Assembly (NCBI RefSeq): GCF_019212185.1
Contig: NZ_CP078138.1
Span: forward strand, 5,438,501 to 5,502,500
Length of the DNA stretch: 64,000 bases
Source of the DNA: Pseudomonas fluorescens
Lineage (GTDB): Bacteria > Pseudomonadota > Gammaproteobacteria > Pseudomonadales > Pseudomonadaceae
Direction: 5' to 3'
The notes beneath the pieces are model-generated. The model was not told the DNA's origin, made no database searches, and saw only the letters and a program-made list of their open reading frames with translations. Below are positions 23,611 through 33,525 of the stretch, in pieces. Each line of letters opens with the position of its first letter. Position 1 is the stretch's first letter. The position numbers and the translations under genes are program-made.

Positions 23611-24606
23611 ATGTCTACCCAATCCTCTGCGCCATTGCGGCGCGTCAGCATCCTGGCGATCGACCGGGTTTTTGCCTATACCCTCATGCAGGCCAAGGAT
23701 TTCTTCCATCTGGCCAGCCTGCGCTACGGTAAACAACAGGGCCAGGGCCTCACTCCCGGCTTTGAAACCCGCGTTGTCAGTCCCGACGGCAACCCCGTCA
23801 ACAGTTTCAGTGATGTGCTCATGCCGGTGGACGGCGGCCTGGAAAATACCGACGTGATCATCCTCCCGGCCTTCTGGGACGATTTCGAGACCATTTGCCA
23901 GCGTTATCCACAGGTGTTGCCGTGGCTGCGTGAACAGCATGCACGAGGCGCGGTGCTCTGCGGTGAAGCGACCGGCGTGTTCTGGCTCGCCGAAGCCGGC
24001 CTGCTCGATGGCAAGGAAGCGACCACCTACTGGCGTTTCTTCAATGCCTTTGAGGAGCGCTTTCCCAACGTCCAACTGAATAAAGACAAGCACCTCACGG
24101 ATGCCGACAACCTGTTCTGCGCCGGCGGCACCACGTCGGCCTGCGATCTTTACATCTACCTGATCGAGCGTTTCTGTGGCGCCAACGTCGCCCAGGCCGT
24201 TGCCCGCGACATCCTCTACGAAGTGCAGCGCAACTACTCTCCCGGACGCATCGGTTTTGGCGGGCAGAAGCTGCACCAGGATGTAATCATCCTGCAGATC
24301 CAGCACTGGCTCGAAGAGCATTTCGCCGACAAGTTCCGTTTCGAGGATGTCGCCCGCGAACACGGCATGAGCATCCGCAATTTCATGCGCCGCTTCCAGA
24401 CGGCCACCGGCGACAAGCCGCTGCACTACCTGCAAAGGCTGCGCATCGAAACCGCCAAAGGCCTGCTGTCAGGCAGTCGCAAAAGTATCAAGACCATCAG
24501 CTACGAAGTCGGCTACGACGATGCGAGCTTCTTCGCACGGCTGTTCCGCCAACACACCGAACTGTCGCCGAACCAGTATCGCCAGCAGTTCCAGCAAGCC
24601 GCCTGA
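23611..24606 (+). CDS. GlxA-type AraC regulator with DJ-1/PfpI domain
   Basis: Transcriptional regulator of 331 residues with an N-terminal glutamine-amidotransferase-like (DJ-1/PfpI) sensor domain (about 10-190) and a C-terminal AraC HTH (about 230-328). VLCGEATGVFWLAEAGLLDG and CAGGTTSACDLYIYLIERFCG are typical of the sensor part. FEDVAREHGMSIRNFMRRF and SYEVGYDDASFFARLFRQH are the two DNA-binding helices. Divergent from the acyl-CoA dehydrogenase across 144 bp, it is a candidate regulator of that gene. The effector is unknown. Confidence 0.9.
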   Translation: MSTQSSAPLRRVSILAIDRVFAYTLMQAKDFFHLASLRYGKQQGQGLTPGFETRVVSPDGNPVNSFSDVLMPVDGGLENTDVIILPAFWDDFETICQRYPQVLPWLREQHARGAVLCGEATGVFWLAEAGLLDGKEATTYWRFFNAFEERFPNVQLNKDKHLTDADNLFCAGGTTSACDLYIYLIERFCGANVAQAVARDILYEVQRNYSPGRIGFGGQKLHQDVIILQIQHWLEEHFADKFRFEDVAREHGMSIRNFMRRFQTATGDKPLHYLQRLRIETAKGLLSGSRKSIKTISYEVGYDDASFFARLFRQHTELSPNQYRQQFQQAA

Positions 24607-24623
24607 TTACAGGTGCAGCACAC

Positions 24624-24655
24624 AAAAAAAGGGCCTGCATTGCAGGCCCTTTTTT
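24624..24655. terminator. Bidirectional terminator, AraC regulator/zapE
   Basis: Perfect 9-bp stem GGGCCTGCA/TGCAGGCCC (24631-24649) with A-run before and T-run after. It lies between the convergent AraC-type gene and zapE and can serve both. Confidence 0.9.
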
Positions 24656-24669
24656 GCATCCGTGTCCGC

Positions 24670-25764
24670 TTAAGGCTTGTGCGCCCGCGACAGGAATTCG
24701 TGGGATTGCATCTCCAGCAGACGGCTCAGGGTGCGCTGGAACTCGAAGTTCAGGCGACCGCCGGTGTATAGATCCTTGAGCTCGACTTCAGCAGAAATGA
24801 TCAGCTTGACGTTACGATCATAGAACTCGTCGACCATGTTGATGAAGCGACGGGCGATGTCGTCGGTGGTCACGCTCATCTGCTCCACGCCACTGAGTAA
24901 CACGGCGTGGAAGATCTTGCCGAGTTCGATGTAGTCGTTCTGGCTCCGTGGGCCGTCGCACAGTTCGCGGAAGTCGAACCAGGCCACGTCGTCGCAGGTG
25001 CGCAGGGCACGGATCTCGCGGTTCTCGATGATCAATACGTCATTTTCAACGGCTGCCGTGCATTCCGGAGTGAGTGCGCGGAAGCTTTTGCGCAGGCTCT
25101 CGTGGGACGCTTCGTCGAGCGGGAAGTGAAACAACTCCGCTTGCTCAAGATGGCGAAGACGGTAATCGACGCCGCTGTCGACGTTGACGATGTCGGTGTT
25201 CTGCTTGATCAACGCAATCGCGGGCAGGAAGCGCGCACGTTGCAGACCGTCCTTGTACAGGCCATCCGGCACGATGTTCGAGGTCGCGACCAGGGTCACG
25301 CCGTTCTTGAACAACTCTTCCATCAGAGTGCCGAGAATCATCGCGTCGGTGATGTCGGACACGAAGAATTCATCGAAGCAGATCACCCGCGCTTCGGCGG
25401 CAAAGCGCTTGGCGATGATGGTCAGCGGGTTCTTCTCGCCGCCCAGGGTTTTCATCTCTTCGTGCACGCGCTTCATGAAGCGGTGGAAGTGCGTCCGGGA
25501 TTTCTCCTTGAACGGCAACGCTTCGAAGAAGGTATCGACCAGGTAGGTCTTGCCGCGACCCACGCCGCCCCAGAAATACAGGCCCTTGACTGGCGCCTGG
25601 TCCTTCTTGCCGAACAGTTTGCCGAGCAGGCCCGGCTTGTTTTGCGAGGCCGCGATCAGGTCGTCGTACAGGCGCTGCAAATGACGCACAGCAGTTTCCT
25701 GGGCGGCGTCATGGAAGAATTCCGGACGTTTGAGATCAGCTTGATATCGTTCTAGGGGCGTCAT
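24670..25764 (-). CDS. zapE: ZapE/AFG1-family ATPase
   Basis: AFG1-like AAA-type ATPase; in E. coli ZapE associates with FtsZ late in division. It has 364 residues. Walker A GGVGRGKTYLVDTFF is near residues 67-81, Walker B ICFDEFFVSDITDA near 135-148, and LVATSNIVPDGLYKDGLQR is sensor-like. DFRELCDGPRSQNDYIEL in the C-terminal half is highly conserved in the family. Starts with ATG and runs convergent with the upstream AraC-type gene. Confidence 0.93.
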   Translation of the reverse strand: MTPLERYQADLKRPEFFHDAAQETAVRHLQRLYDDLIAASQNKPGLLGKLFGKKDQAPVKGLYFWGGVGRGKTYLVDTFFEALPFKEKSRTHFHRFMKRVHEEMKTLGGEKNPLTIIAKRFAAEARVICFDEFFVSDITDAMILGTLMEELFKNGVTLVATSNIVPDGLYKDGLQRARFLPAIALIKQNTDIVNVDSGVDYRLRHLEQAELFHFPLDEASHESLRKSFRALTPECTAAVENDVLIIENREIRALRTCDDVAWFDFRELCDGPRSQNDYIELGKIFHAVLLSGVEQMSVTTDDIARRFINMVDEFYDRNVKLIISAEVELKDLYTGGRLNFEFQRTLSRLLEMQSHEFLSRAHKP

Positions 25765-25827
25765 AATTCGTTAGCAAGGCAACAAAAACGGGCCGACACT
25801 GTAGCGACGGCCCTGAAGAATGGCAAT

Positions 25828-25845
25828 CGGCCCTTGGTCGGGCCG
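25828..25845 (-). terminator. Possible terminator hairpin after trpS
   Basis: CGGCCC-TTGGTC-GGGCCG forms a perfect 6-bp GC stem 9 bp after the trpS stop on the minus strand. There is no good T-tract, so its role as terminator is uncertain. Confidence 0.4.
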
Positions 25846-25854
25846 GGCCGTTGT

Positions 25855-27210
25855 TTATTCCTGAACGGGGGTCAGCGCGACGCGCAAGGCCTCGATGGCC
25901 AGGTCCCGCGCTGCGCCGTCGGCGAACGCCGGGCTGTCGCCGACGCACTCGCCTTCCAGCCAGACACTGAAGCTCGACCCTTCGCTGCGTACGTCCAGCG
26001 CCTGGCCGGATTGCAGTTGTTTGGTCACCTGACCGGCGGTCTTGCCGTCGGCGAAATTGCGCGACAACAGCAATTGCTCGCCATCCGCCGCCAGCAGACG
26101 GAAACGGAAACTGCCGTCGTCTTCACGGAAACTGACGAAACGCGCAGCTTTGGCCGCCTTCTTCTTGGTGCTGGCAGCGACCTGGGTCTGAGTGACGAAC
26201 GAACGCAGGCCGACCGCTTCACGCAACTGCTGCAGGAATGGTGTCGCCACCGCACGGGCTTTTTTCGCGCCCATTTGCAGGATGTCTTCCAGGTCCGCCG
26301 GACGAGCGATCAACTGGTGATAACGCTCGCGGGACTCACCCAGCTCGGCATCGAGCAACTGGAACAGACGGTTCTTCGCCTCACCCCAGCCCAGGCCCTG
26401 CACCAGCTCACCGTGGAACTCGGCGGCTTGCGCCGGTGTGGCGAAGGCCTGGTACAAGGTGAACAGGTGCGAGTTGTCCGGGTCCTTGGCTTCGCCCGGG
26501 GCGCGCGAGTCGGTGACGATGCGCGAGATCGCGTCCTTCATCTCCTTGGCGCTGCTGAACAACGGAATGGTGTTGTCGTAGCTCTTGGACATCTTGCGAC
26601 CGTCGAGGCCTGGCAAGGTGGCGACGCTTTCCTCGATCAGCGCTTCGGGCAGGGTGAAGAACTCCTGGCCCTGACCAAACAGGTGGTTGAAGCGTTGGCC
26701 GATGTCGCGGGCCATTTCCACGTGCTGGATCTGATCTCGACCGACCGGCACTTTGTGCGCGTTGAACATCAGGATGTCCGCCGCCATCAGCACCGGGTAG
26801 CTGTACAGGCCCATAGTGATGCCGGCATCCGGGTCTTCACCGGTCTCCAGATTTTTATCCACCGAGGCCTTGTAAGCGTGGGCACGGTTGAGCAGGCCCT
26901 TGGCCGCAACGCACGTCAGCAACCAGGTCAACTCGGGGATTTCCGGGATGTCGGACTGGCGATAAAAGGTTGCTCGCTCGACATCGAGGCCACCGGCCAG
27001 CCAGGTCGCGGCGATTTCCAGACGCGAGCGCTGGATGCGCAGCGGGTCATCGCATTTGATCAGCGCGTGGTAATCCGCCAGGAAGTAGAAGGAATCGGCA
27101 TTGCTGTCACGGCTGGCGACGATCGCCGGGCGAATCGCGCCCGCGTAGTTGCCCAGGTGCGGGGTGCCAGTGGTGGTGATGCCGGTAAGGATGCGCGTAC
27201 GAGTCGTCAT
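25855..27210 (-). CDS. trpS: Tryptophanyl-tRNA synthetase
   Basis: Class I aminoacyl-tRNA synthetase that charges tRNA-Trp. The start [15 protein letters not shown] gives 451 residues; an in-frame ATG eight codons upstream, directly after the preceding stop (TGAATG), is the alternative. The HIGH-type motif reads GTPHLGNY and the KMSKS loop [10 protein letters not shown]. At about 450 residues it is longer than the roughly 335-residue E. coli enzyme; the extra part is C-terminal, beginning near residue 335 with the Lys/Ala-rich [12 protein letters not shown]. That longer form is, as I recall, common in pseudomonads. Confidence 0.95.
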   Translation of the reverse strand: MTTRTRILTGITTTGTPHLGNYAGAIRPAIVASRDSNADSFYFLADYHALIKCDDPLRIQRSRLEIAATWLAGGLDVERATFYRQSDIPEIPELTWLLTCVAAKGLLNRAHAYKASVDKNLETGEDPDAGITMGLYSYPVLMAADILMFNAHKVPVGRDQIQHVEMARDIGQRFNHLFGQGQEFFTLPEALIEESVATLPGLDGRKMSKSYDNTIPLFSSAKEMKDAISRIVTDSRAPGEAKDPDNSHLFTLYQAFATPAQAAEFHGELVQGLGWGEAKNRLFQLLDAELGESRERYHQLIARPADLEDILQMGAKKARAVATPFLQQLREAVGLRSFVTQTQVAASTKKKAAKAARFVSFREDDGSFRFRLLAADGEQLLLSRNFADGKTAGQVTKQLQSGQALDVRSEGSSFSVWLEGECVGDSPAFADGAARDLAIEALRVALTPVQE

Positions 27211-27234
27211 GGGTAATCGCTTGTCTGACTGCAT

Positions 27235-27870
27235 TCAATTCGAAAGGCGCGGCAGGAGCAGATCCTTGAGATCGGTCAGCTTGCCGTGAAAAAAGTGTCC
27301 GCATTCTGCCACTTTCAGCAGCTCATGGGGGCGATCAAGGTTTTCGGACCAGTCGTAAACCAGCTGTGGGTCGATGACTTCGTCGGTTTCCGGCTGGATC
27401 AGGGTCAAGGTGCAGTGCTGTGGCAACTGATCCTGGCTGCCCAAGCGCATCACCGCTGGCGCCACCATGAACAATCGGGTGAGACTTTCGCCCTCGGCCT
27501 CCAGGCGTCCGCCGAGGCTGGCAGCAACGAAACCGCCGAAGGAAAAACCCATAAGGGTCATCGGCAACTCGGGGTGCTTTGCGCGCAACCAACGGGCGGC
27601 AGCCTGGGCGTCATCGACTTCTCCGGTGCCCATGTCATGGCTGCCGGCACTCGCGCCGACGCCACGGTAGTTGAAGCGCAAGGTGATAAACCCGGCGTCA
27701 CGGGCGGTGCGCTGCAAGGTCGAAACGACTTTATTGAGCATGGTGCCGCCTTGCACCGGATTGGGGTGACAAATCAGCGCCAGGCCCCGTGGTTCGGGGG
27801 AATCCAGGTACAAGGCTTCCATTTGACCCACCGGGCCATCAATCACTACAGGGGTTTCACGCATAAGCAA
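27235..27870 (-). CDS. Alpha/beta hydrolase, dienelactone hydrolase-like
   Basis: Serine hydrolase of the alpha/beta fold, 211 residues, substrate unknown. The nucleophile elbow GFSFGG is near residues 106-111, Asp is likely in PETDEVIDPQL and the catalytic His in ECGHFFHGKL. LICHPNPVQGGTMLNKVVST is typical of a widespread family beside trpS or zapE in gammaproteobacteria. A TTG start is favoured because GGAG lies eight bases upstream, whereas the ATG two codons later has GGAG 14 bases away. The gene ends three bases before the upstream-most trpS start and is likely cotranscribed with trpS. Confidence 0.85.
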   Translation of the reverse strand: MLMRETPVVIDGPVGQMEALYLDSPEPRGLALICHPNPVQGGTMLNKVVSTLQRTARDAGFITLRFNYRGVGASAGSHDMGTGEVDDAQAAARWLRAKHPELPMTLMGFSFGGFVAASLGGRLEAEGESLTRLFMVAPAVMRLGSQDQLPQHCTLTLIQPETDEVIDPQLVYDWSENLDRPHELLKVAECGHFFHGKLTDLKDLLLPRLSN

Positions 27871-28010
27871 GGAAGGAACTCCGTGACCTCTCGAAGGGTC
27901 GACTCGTCTAGCTAAAAGTCTGTGCCTGGCATAATTGCGATCTCATCGCGGTATACAGCGCAGGTCCGAGCCGTTAACGTAAAGCAAAGCCGTTTATAGA
28001 GGAAGGACTC

Positions 28011-28445
28011 GTGGAACACTCGCTCTTAGTTTGGTTGTTGCCGACTCTTGCCCTGGTTGCCGGTGTCGCCATTGGATTCCTGGTTGCTCGCCTGCTGCCC
28101 AATGCCGTGCCCAACAGCACGCAACGTCAGCTGGATGACATTCAGGAACGTTTTGACAGCTATCAGAATGAAGTGGTTACCCACTTCAACAGCACCGCAA
28201 CGCTGGTGAAGAAACTCACTCAGAGCTACCAGGAAGTGCAGGATCACCTGGCCGAGGGCGCCAATCGTCTGGCCCTGGACGAGCAGACTCGCCAACGCCT
28301 GCTGGCTGCCCTGCATGCCGACGCCGGGCATGCACCACGGGAACGCCTGACGCCACCGCGCGACCAGGAACCGCCTCGCGACTACGCGCCAAAGACGCCT
28401 AACGCTCCGGGCATGCTCGACGAGCACTACGGCCTGAAAAAGTAA
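28011..28445 (+). CDS. zapG: ZapG/YhcB, DUF1043 envelope protein
   Basis: DUF1043 family, in E. coli a single-pass inner-membrane protein linked to division and envelope balance. The 144 residues have one N-terminal transmembrane segment (about 5-27), a predicted coiled coil (STQRQLDDIQERFDSYQNEV to about residue 85) and a Pro-rich C-terminal tail ending in GMLDEHYGLKK. AGAGGAAGGA lies upstream of a start that may be GTG-GAA or the annotated codon; I keep the form beginning MEHSLLVW. Terminator follows. Confidence 0.9.
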   Translation: MEHSLLVWLLPTLALVAGVAIGFLVARLLPNAVPNSTQRQLDDIQERFDSYQNEVVTHFNSTATLVKKLTQSYQEVQDHLAEGANRLALDEQTRQRLLAALHADAGHAPRERLTPPRDQEPPRDYAPKTPNAPGMLDEHYGLKK

Positions 28446-28463
28446 TACGCCTTCAGCGCCAAT

Positions 28464-28501
28464 AAAAAGCCCTCGGCCAATGACTTGACCGAGGGCTTTT
28501 T
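28464..28501. terminator. Bidirectional terminator after zapG
   Basis: A 9-bp stem AGCCCTCGG/CCGAGGGCT (28469-28497) is flanked by A- and T-runs. It separates zapG from the convergent OmpA-type lipoprotein gene. Confidence 0.9.
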
Positions 28502-28531
28502 CATGCCCGCCGATTACTCAGGCATTCAGCA

Positions 28532-29236
28532 TTACTGCTGACCACCATACTGCTGACCAGGGATCGCCTTGAGGTTGACCTCGACACGGCGGTTCTGAGC
28601 ACGGCCGTTGACGTCGCTGTTGCTCGCGATCGGATTGTCCGGACCGGCGCCACGGGCGCTCAGGTTGGCACCGCTCACGCCTTGCGAAGTCAGGTAGGTC
28701 GCTACGCTCTGCGCCCGACGCTGGGACAGGTCCATGTTGTGCTGGCGGCTGCCGGTGCTGTCGGTGTAGCCGACGATTTCGATCTGGTTCTGGCTGAACT
28801 CTTTCAGCGAACCGGCCAGGTTGTTCAGCGGCTGGTAGAAGCTCGGAGCGATGTTCGCCGAATCGGTGGCGAAAGTGATGTTGCCCGGCATGATCAGCTT
28901 GATCTGATCGCCCTGACGCTGCACTTCAACCCCGGTATTGGCCATACTGGCGCGCAGTTTCTTTTCCTGCTGGTCGGCGTAGTAGCCATAGCCGGCGGCG
29001 GAAGCACCGACCACCGCAGCGCCAATCAGCGCGCCCTTGCCACGGTTATCGTGGTTGATCGCGGCACCGGCGAGGGCACCGGCCAGCGCACCCAGGCCAC
29101 CGTACTTGGCAGTTTTGCTCATGCCCGTGGAGCCGCCGTCGGCCTGACCCTGGTTGTCATACGGGTTGGGCGATGCACAGCCAGACAACAAGGCCACGGC
29201 GGTAGCGACAATAATCAAACGACGCGAGGTGAACAT
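28532..29236 (-). CDS. OmpA-family lipoprotein, YiaD-like
   Basis: Outer-membrane lipoprotein of 234 residues with a C-terminal peptidoglycan-binding OmpA domain. The signal peptide ends in the lipobox LSGC (Cys 20). A glycine-zipper region follows (GLGALAGALAGAAINH, GALIGAAVVGASAAGYGYYA), then the OmpA-like domain (about 115-225) with IEIVGYTDSTGSRQHNMDLS and NRRVEV. The layout matches E. coli YiaD. It stands alone, with a terminator on its 3' side. Confidence 0.9.
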   Translation of the reverse strand: MFTSRRLIIVATAVALLSGCASPNPYDNQGQADGGSTGMSKTAKYGGLGALAGALAGAAINHDNRGKGALIGAAVVGASAAGYGYYADQQEKKLRASMANTGVEVQRQGDQIKLIMPGNITFATDSANIAPSFYQPLNNLAGSLKEFSQNQIEIVGYTDSTGSRQHNMDLSQRRAQSVATYLTSQGVSGANLSARGAGPDNPIASNSDVNGRAQNRRVEVNLKAIPGQQYGGQQ

Positions 29237-29351
29237 GGAGAGCTCCTACTTTTTCATTCTGTGGTGCAACGGACGTTAGCAAAAGACCCCTGCGGGCGTT
29301 GGAACACGGCAACCGGCAAAAATTCCGTGAGCGGCCCCGACGTCGGGAAAA

Positions 29352-29996
29352 TCAGGCCCGTACGAACGGGTTTTCACGCATTTCATCGCCAAGACGGGTA
29401 TCTGGACCATGTCCGGCGACCACGGTGGCCTCTTCATCAAGGGTATACAGGCGCTGCTTGATCGAGCGCACGATGGTGGCCTGATCGCCGCCCCACAGGT
29501 CGGTCCGCCCTACCCCGCGCCGAAACAAGGTGTCACCGGCAATCAGCAGCTTAGCCTCTGCAAACCAGAAGCTCATGGAACCCGGCGTATGCCCGGGCGT
29601 GTGCAACGCCACCCCGCAACCGCAGGCCAACTCTTCATCGTCCTCCAGCCAGCGGTCCGGCGACGGCACCGGGACGTAAGGCACGCGAAACATCTGGCAT
29701 TGCATCTCCAGATTGTCCCAGAGGAACTGGTCTTCCTTGTGCAGGTGCAGGGTGGCGCCGGTTTTTTCCTTCAATTGGCCCGAGGCGAGGAAGTGATCCA
29801 GATGCGCGTGGGTATGAATGATGCTCACCAGCTTCAGGCCCAGGGCCTCGAGACGCGCCAGAATCAACTCATGATTGCCACCCGGGTCGACGACGATGGC
29901 CTTTTTGGTGATCGGATCGCCAATGATCGTGCAGTTGCACTGCAACGGGCCGACGGGGAAGGTTTCGCGGATCAGCGCGGGTTTGGCAGCGTCCAT
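29352..29996 (-). CDS. Metallo-beta-lactamase-fold hydrolase, glyoxalase II-like
   Basis: Zinc hydrolase of the MBL superfamily, 214 residues. The metal motif HTHAHLDH lies near residues 60-67, with a further His in HTPGHTPGSMSFW and Asp in IAGDTLFRRGVGRTD; GHGPDT supplies the last His. It resembles YcbL-type (type II) glyoxalases, which hydrolyse S-lactoylglutathione-like thioesters, but the substrate cannot be fixed from sequence. It is divergent from the small DUF6434 gene. Confidence 0.88.
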   Translation of the reverse strand: MDAAKPALIRETFPVGPLQCNCTIIGDPITKKAIVVDPGGNHELILARLEALGLKLVSIIHTHAHLDHFLASGQLKEKTGATLHLHKEDQFLWDNLEMQCQMFRVPYVPVPSPDRWLEDDEELACGCGVALHTPGHTPGSMSFWFAEAKLLIAGDTLFRRGVGRTDLWGGDQATIVRSIKQRLYTLDEEATVVAGHGPDTRLGDEMRENPFVRA

Positions 29997-30094
29997 GAGT
30001 GTTCCTGGAGAGAGTTAATCGACTATTCTGGCACAGCCGCTGGGCGTCGCCGATGGCGCGAGCGTTACAAAATCATCGCAAGGAAGCCGCATTC

Positions 30095-30310
30095 ATGACA
30101 TTCAACTGGCACAGCGACACGCTGACCGTCACCACCCCCATCGACCTAACCTACAAGAACACCCAGAACGTGCGCCGCTTCATGCACGAGCACTGCGGCG
30201 CCGAGTTCAAGTTTGACCGCGACTTCATGGCTTGGATCCGCAGCGGAATCCCGGCCACCCTGGGCGATGTGGTCGATGAATACCGTCGGCGACAGACGGC
30301 AAAGTGCTGA
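30095..30310 (+). CDS. DUF6434 small protein
   Basis: 71-residue protein beginning MTFNWHSDTLTVTTPI. YKNTQNVRRFMHEHCG and FKFDRDFMAWIRSG match what I recall of the DUF6434 domain, which elsewhere is found fused to SAP-type putative DNA-binding modules; here it stands alone. AAGGAAG precedes the ATG. It converges on ogt with their stops abutting (30310/30311). Function unknown. Confidence 0.75.
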   Translation: MTFNWHSDTLTVTTPIDLTYKNTQNVRRFMHEHCGAEFKFDRDFMAWIRSGIPATLGDVVDEYRRRQTAKC

Positions 30311-30811
30311 TCAGAACCCCAGTGGCAGGGTCTCCCGGCCTTCCAGCCCCAACAGATACTGCTTGGCTTCCAGCCCGCCGGCGAACCCGGTCAGGCTGCC
30401 CGATGCACCAATCACCCGGTGGCAGGGTGCGACGATCGACAGCGGGTTCTTGCCGTTGGCCGCGCCCACCGCGCGAACCGCCTTGGGGCTGCCGATTTGC
30501 TGGGCAATCTGGCTGTAGCTGCGGGTTTCGCCGAAGGGGATGGTGAGCAAGGCCTGCCAGACTTTTTGCTGGAACTCGGTGCCGGCAAAGTCCAGTGGCA
30601 GCTCGAAGCGGTCGCGCTCACCGACGAAATACTGCTTGAGCTGGCGCTCGGTTTCCTGCAGCAGCGGGTTGTGGATATCTTCCTGCAGCGGGCCGATGCG
30701 CACCCGATTGAGTTTTTCGTTTTCCCAGAGGATGGCGCACAGTTTGTCGCCCCGGGCGATCAGGGTCAGGGTGCCAACGGGCGAAGGCAGCCGCTTGAAT
30801 ACGTAGGACAT
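30311..30811 (-). CDS. ogt: Methylated-DNA-protein-cysteine S-methyltransferase
   Basis: Suicide repair protein that removes the methyl group from O6-methylguanine. The 166 residues contain the active-site PCHRVIG (about 126-132; acceptor Cys), the DNA-binding helix region and IAQQIGSPKAVRAVGAANGKN. No Ada AraC domain is fused, so it is the Ogt type. It is monocistronic, its stop abutting that of the DUF6434 gene. Confidence 0.95.
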   Translation of the reverse strand: MSYVFKRLPSPVGTLTLIARGDKLCAILWENEKLNRVRIGPLQEDIHNPLLQETERQLKQYFVGERDRFELPLDFAGTEFQQKVWQALLTIPFGETRSYSQIAQQIGSPKAVRAVGAANGKNPLSIVAPCHRVIGASGSLTGFAGGLEAKQYLLGLEGRETLPLGF

Positions 30812-30853
30812 GGGAGGCTCCTGGGTCAGAGAACGTATTCAGGGTAATTCGGG

Positions 30854-30889
30854 ATTCAAACGCAAGAACTACGTTTCTTGCGTTTGAAT
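30854..30889. repeat. Perfect 15-bp inverted repeat (hairpin) between ogt and the ABC operon
   Basis: ATTCAAACGCAAGAA (30854-30868) and TTCTTGCGTTTGAAT (30875-30889) are perfect inverted copies separated by six bases. It lies 13 bp beyond the stop of the ABC ATPase gene and 43 bp before the ogt start. Without a T-tract it is not a classical terminator on either strand. It may still end the ABC operon or act as an ogt operator. Confidence 0.7.
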
Positions 30890-30901
30890 TTGCCCCATCG
30901 A

Positions 30902-31725
<824 letters not shown>

Positions 31726-31738
<13 letters not shown>

Positions 31739-32529
31739 GCGGCGATCCTCAGGCGAAGGAAACGGAACAGTTGGTCGGTGATCAGGCCCAGCAGGCCGAT
31801 GATCGCGATGGCGAGGAAAATCACGTCAACCTGGAAGCCACGCATGGCCTTGAGGCTCAGGTAACCCAGGCCGCTGGAGGCGGCCACCAGTTCGGCGACC
31901 ACCAGGTAGGTCCAGGCCCAGCCCATGGTCACGCGTAAGGTGTCGAGTACGCCGGGCAAGGACGCCGGGGCGATCACATGCAGCACCGCATCACGCCGGC
32001 TGGAACCGAGGGTGTAGGACGCGTTGATCAGATCCTTGGAAATGCCCTTGGAGACGTCGGCAATCATCACCAGTTGCTGAAAGAACACGCCGAAGATAAT
32101 CACCGACACCCGTTGCTCCAGACCGATGCCGATCCACAGGATGAACAACGGCACGAACGAGGTGACCGGCAGGTAGCGGATGAAGTTGACCATCGGCTCG
32201 AGGAACGCCTGAACGATACGGAAGCTGCCCATCAGCAGGCCCAGCGGCACTGCCACCAGCGACGACACGATGAAACCCACCATCACCACTTCCAGGCTCG
32301 CCCACACATGCTGGCCGAGGGTGCCATCGCGGCTCAGTCGCGCAGCCGCTTCCACCACCGCACCCGGGGTCGGCAGGAACATCCCCGGCACCACGCCGCC
32401 GTACGACAACCCCGCCCACAGGCCCACCAACAGCACCCAGGCCAGGCCACTGGCGCTCCAGATGACCTTGACCGGCAAAGCCGTCTTGGGCGTGACACAG
32501 CGGCTCAACCATGAATTGCGCTTGAACAT
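31726..32529 (-). CDS. ABC importer permease, NitT/TauT type
   Basis: Inner-membrane subunit of 267 residues with about six transmembrane segments. The EAA-type coupling loop follows SYTLGSSRRDAVLHVIAPASLPGVL, typical of SsuC/TauC proteins. It starts 9 bp after the binding-protein gene and overlaps the ATPase gene by 13 bp. Expected to form a homodimer with two ATPase subunits. Confidence 0.92.
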
Positions 32530-32538
32530 GACAGTCTC

Positions 32539-33525
32539 CTAGAGCGGGCTGACGAAGCGGTTGTCGACCAGTTCGTCGTGGCTGACGTTGTAGGGTTTGC
32601 CTTGCAGTTCGCTGGCGGTTTCGTTGGCCAGCTTGATCAGCGCGGCGCTGTCGCCCGGTTTGCCCGGGGAGCCGAGGAGTTTTTCGCTCATGGCCTGGTC
32701 GTAGAAGCGCACGCCTTTGGCCGCGGCCGCCAGTTCCTTCGGATCGGAGAGATAGCCACCGACACCCTTGGCCATGATCTCGTAGGCTTTTTCCGGATGA
32801 TCCTGGGTGTACTTCACGGCCTTGTACAAGCCCGAGACCAGCGCCTTGACGTCGTCCGGTTGTTTCTCGATGACGTCGCAGTTAAGCGCCACCACGTCGA
32901 CGATCACCCCCGGCGTGGTGCTGCTGTCGATCAGCACTTTGCCTTGCTGCTTGTCACGGACCATCGACAGGTGCGGCTCCCAGGTCACCGCGGCCGGCAC
33001 GCGCCCGGCGATGAAGGCGGTGGCGGCATCGTCGGCGGTCATGTTCTGCACGGTGATGTCACTCATGCTCATGCCGTTCTTTTTCAGCAGGTAGGACAAC
33101 CAGAACTGCGAGGTCGACCCCTCGTTCACCGCCACGGCCTTGCCCTTGAGTTCCTGCAGGCTCTTGACCTCCTTGCCGACCAGCACACCGTCGCCACCGT
33201 GGCTGTCATCCAGGGCCGCCACGGCCTTGAAGCAGAACTGCGGACGGTATTTCAGCACTTCGTCGATGGTCGACGCCGAACCGGACAGTTGACCCGATGC
33301 CTGGGCGGCCATGTACATCGCCGCTTCTTCCACCACCGGCAGTTCGACCGTCAGGCCGTTTTCCTTGAAGTAACCCAGGTCCTGGGCCAGATACAAGGTG
33401 CCGTAGCCGACCCAAGTGGTATGGCCGATGGACAGTGTCCCGGCCTGGGCGCTGCTGGCGGCTGTGGCGGCGATAGCGGTGACCGCCAGCGGATGGGCAA
33501 AACGCGTTAGCAAGGACTTGATCAT
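32539..33525 (-). CDS. ABC importer substrate-binding protein, NitT/TauT type
   Basis: Periplasmic solute receptor of 328 residues with a Sec signal peptide (about 1-28, ending SSAQAG). TLSIGHTTWVGYGTLYLAQD and ELKGKAVAVNEGSTSQFWL fit the NMT1/THI5-like and SsuA/TauA families. The ligand cannot be read from sequence; the neighbouring aminotransferase and aldehyde dehydrogenase suggest an amine, possibly an amino-sulfonate. It is separated from the aminotransferase by 429 bp that include a REP pair, so it may have its own promoter. Confidence 0.88.
   Translation of the reverse strand: MIKSLLTRFAHPLAVTAIAATAASSAQAGTLSIGHTTWVGYGTLYLAQDLGYFKENGLTVELPVVEEAAMYMAAQASGQLSGSASTIDEVLKYRPQFCFKAVAALDDSHGGDGVLVGKEVKSLQELKGKAVAVNEGSTSQFWLSYLLKKNGMSMSDITVQNMTADDAATAFIAGRVPAAVTWEPHLSMVRDKQQGKVLIDSSTTPGVIVDVVALNCDVIEKQPDDVKALVSGLYKAVKYTQDHPEKAYEIMAKGVGGYLSDPKELAAAAKGVRFYDQAMSEKLLGSPGKPGDSAALIKLANETASELQGKPYNVSHDELVDNRFVSPL

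Noticed and set aside
30869..30874. The ogt-ABC hairpin read as a standard rho-independent terminator
   Set aside because: No T-tract follows the stem on either strand, so I list it only as an inverted repeat.
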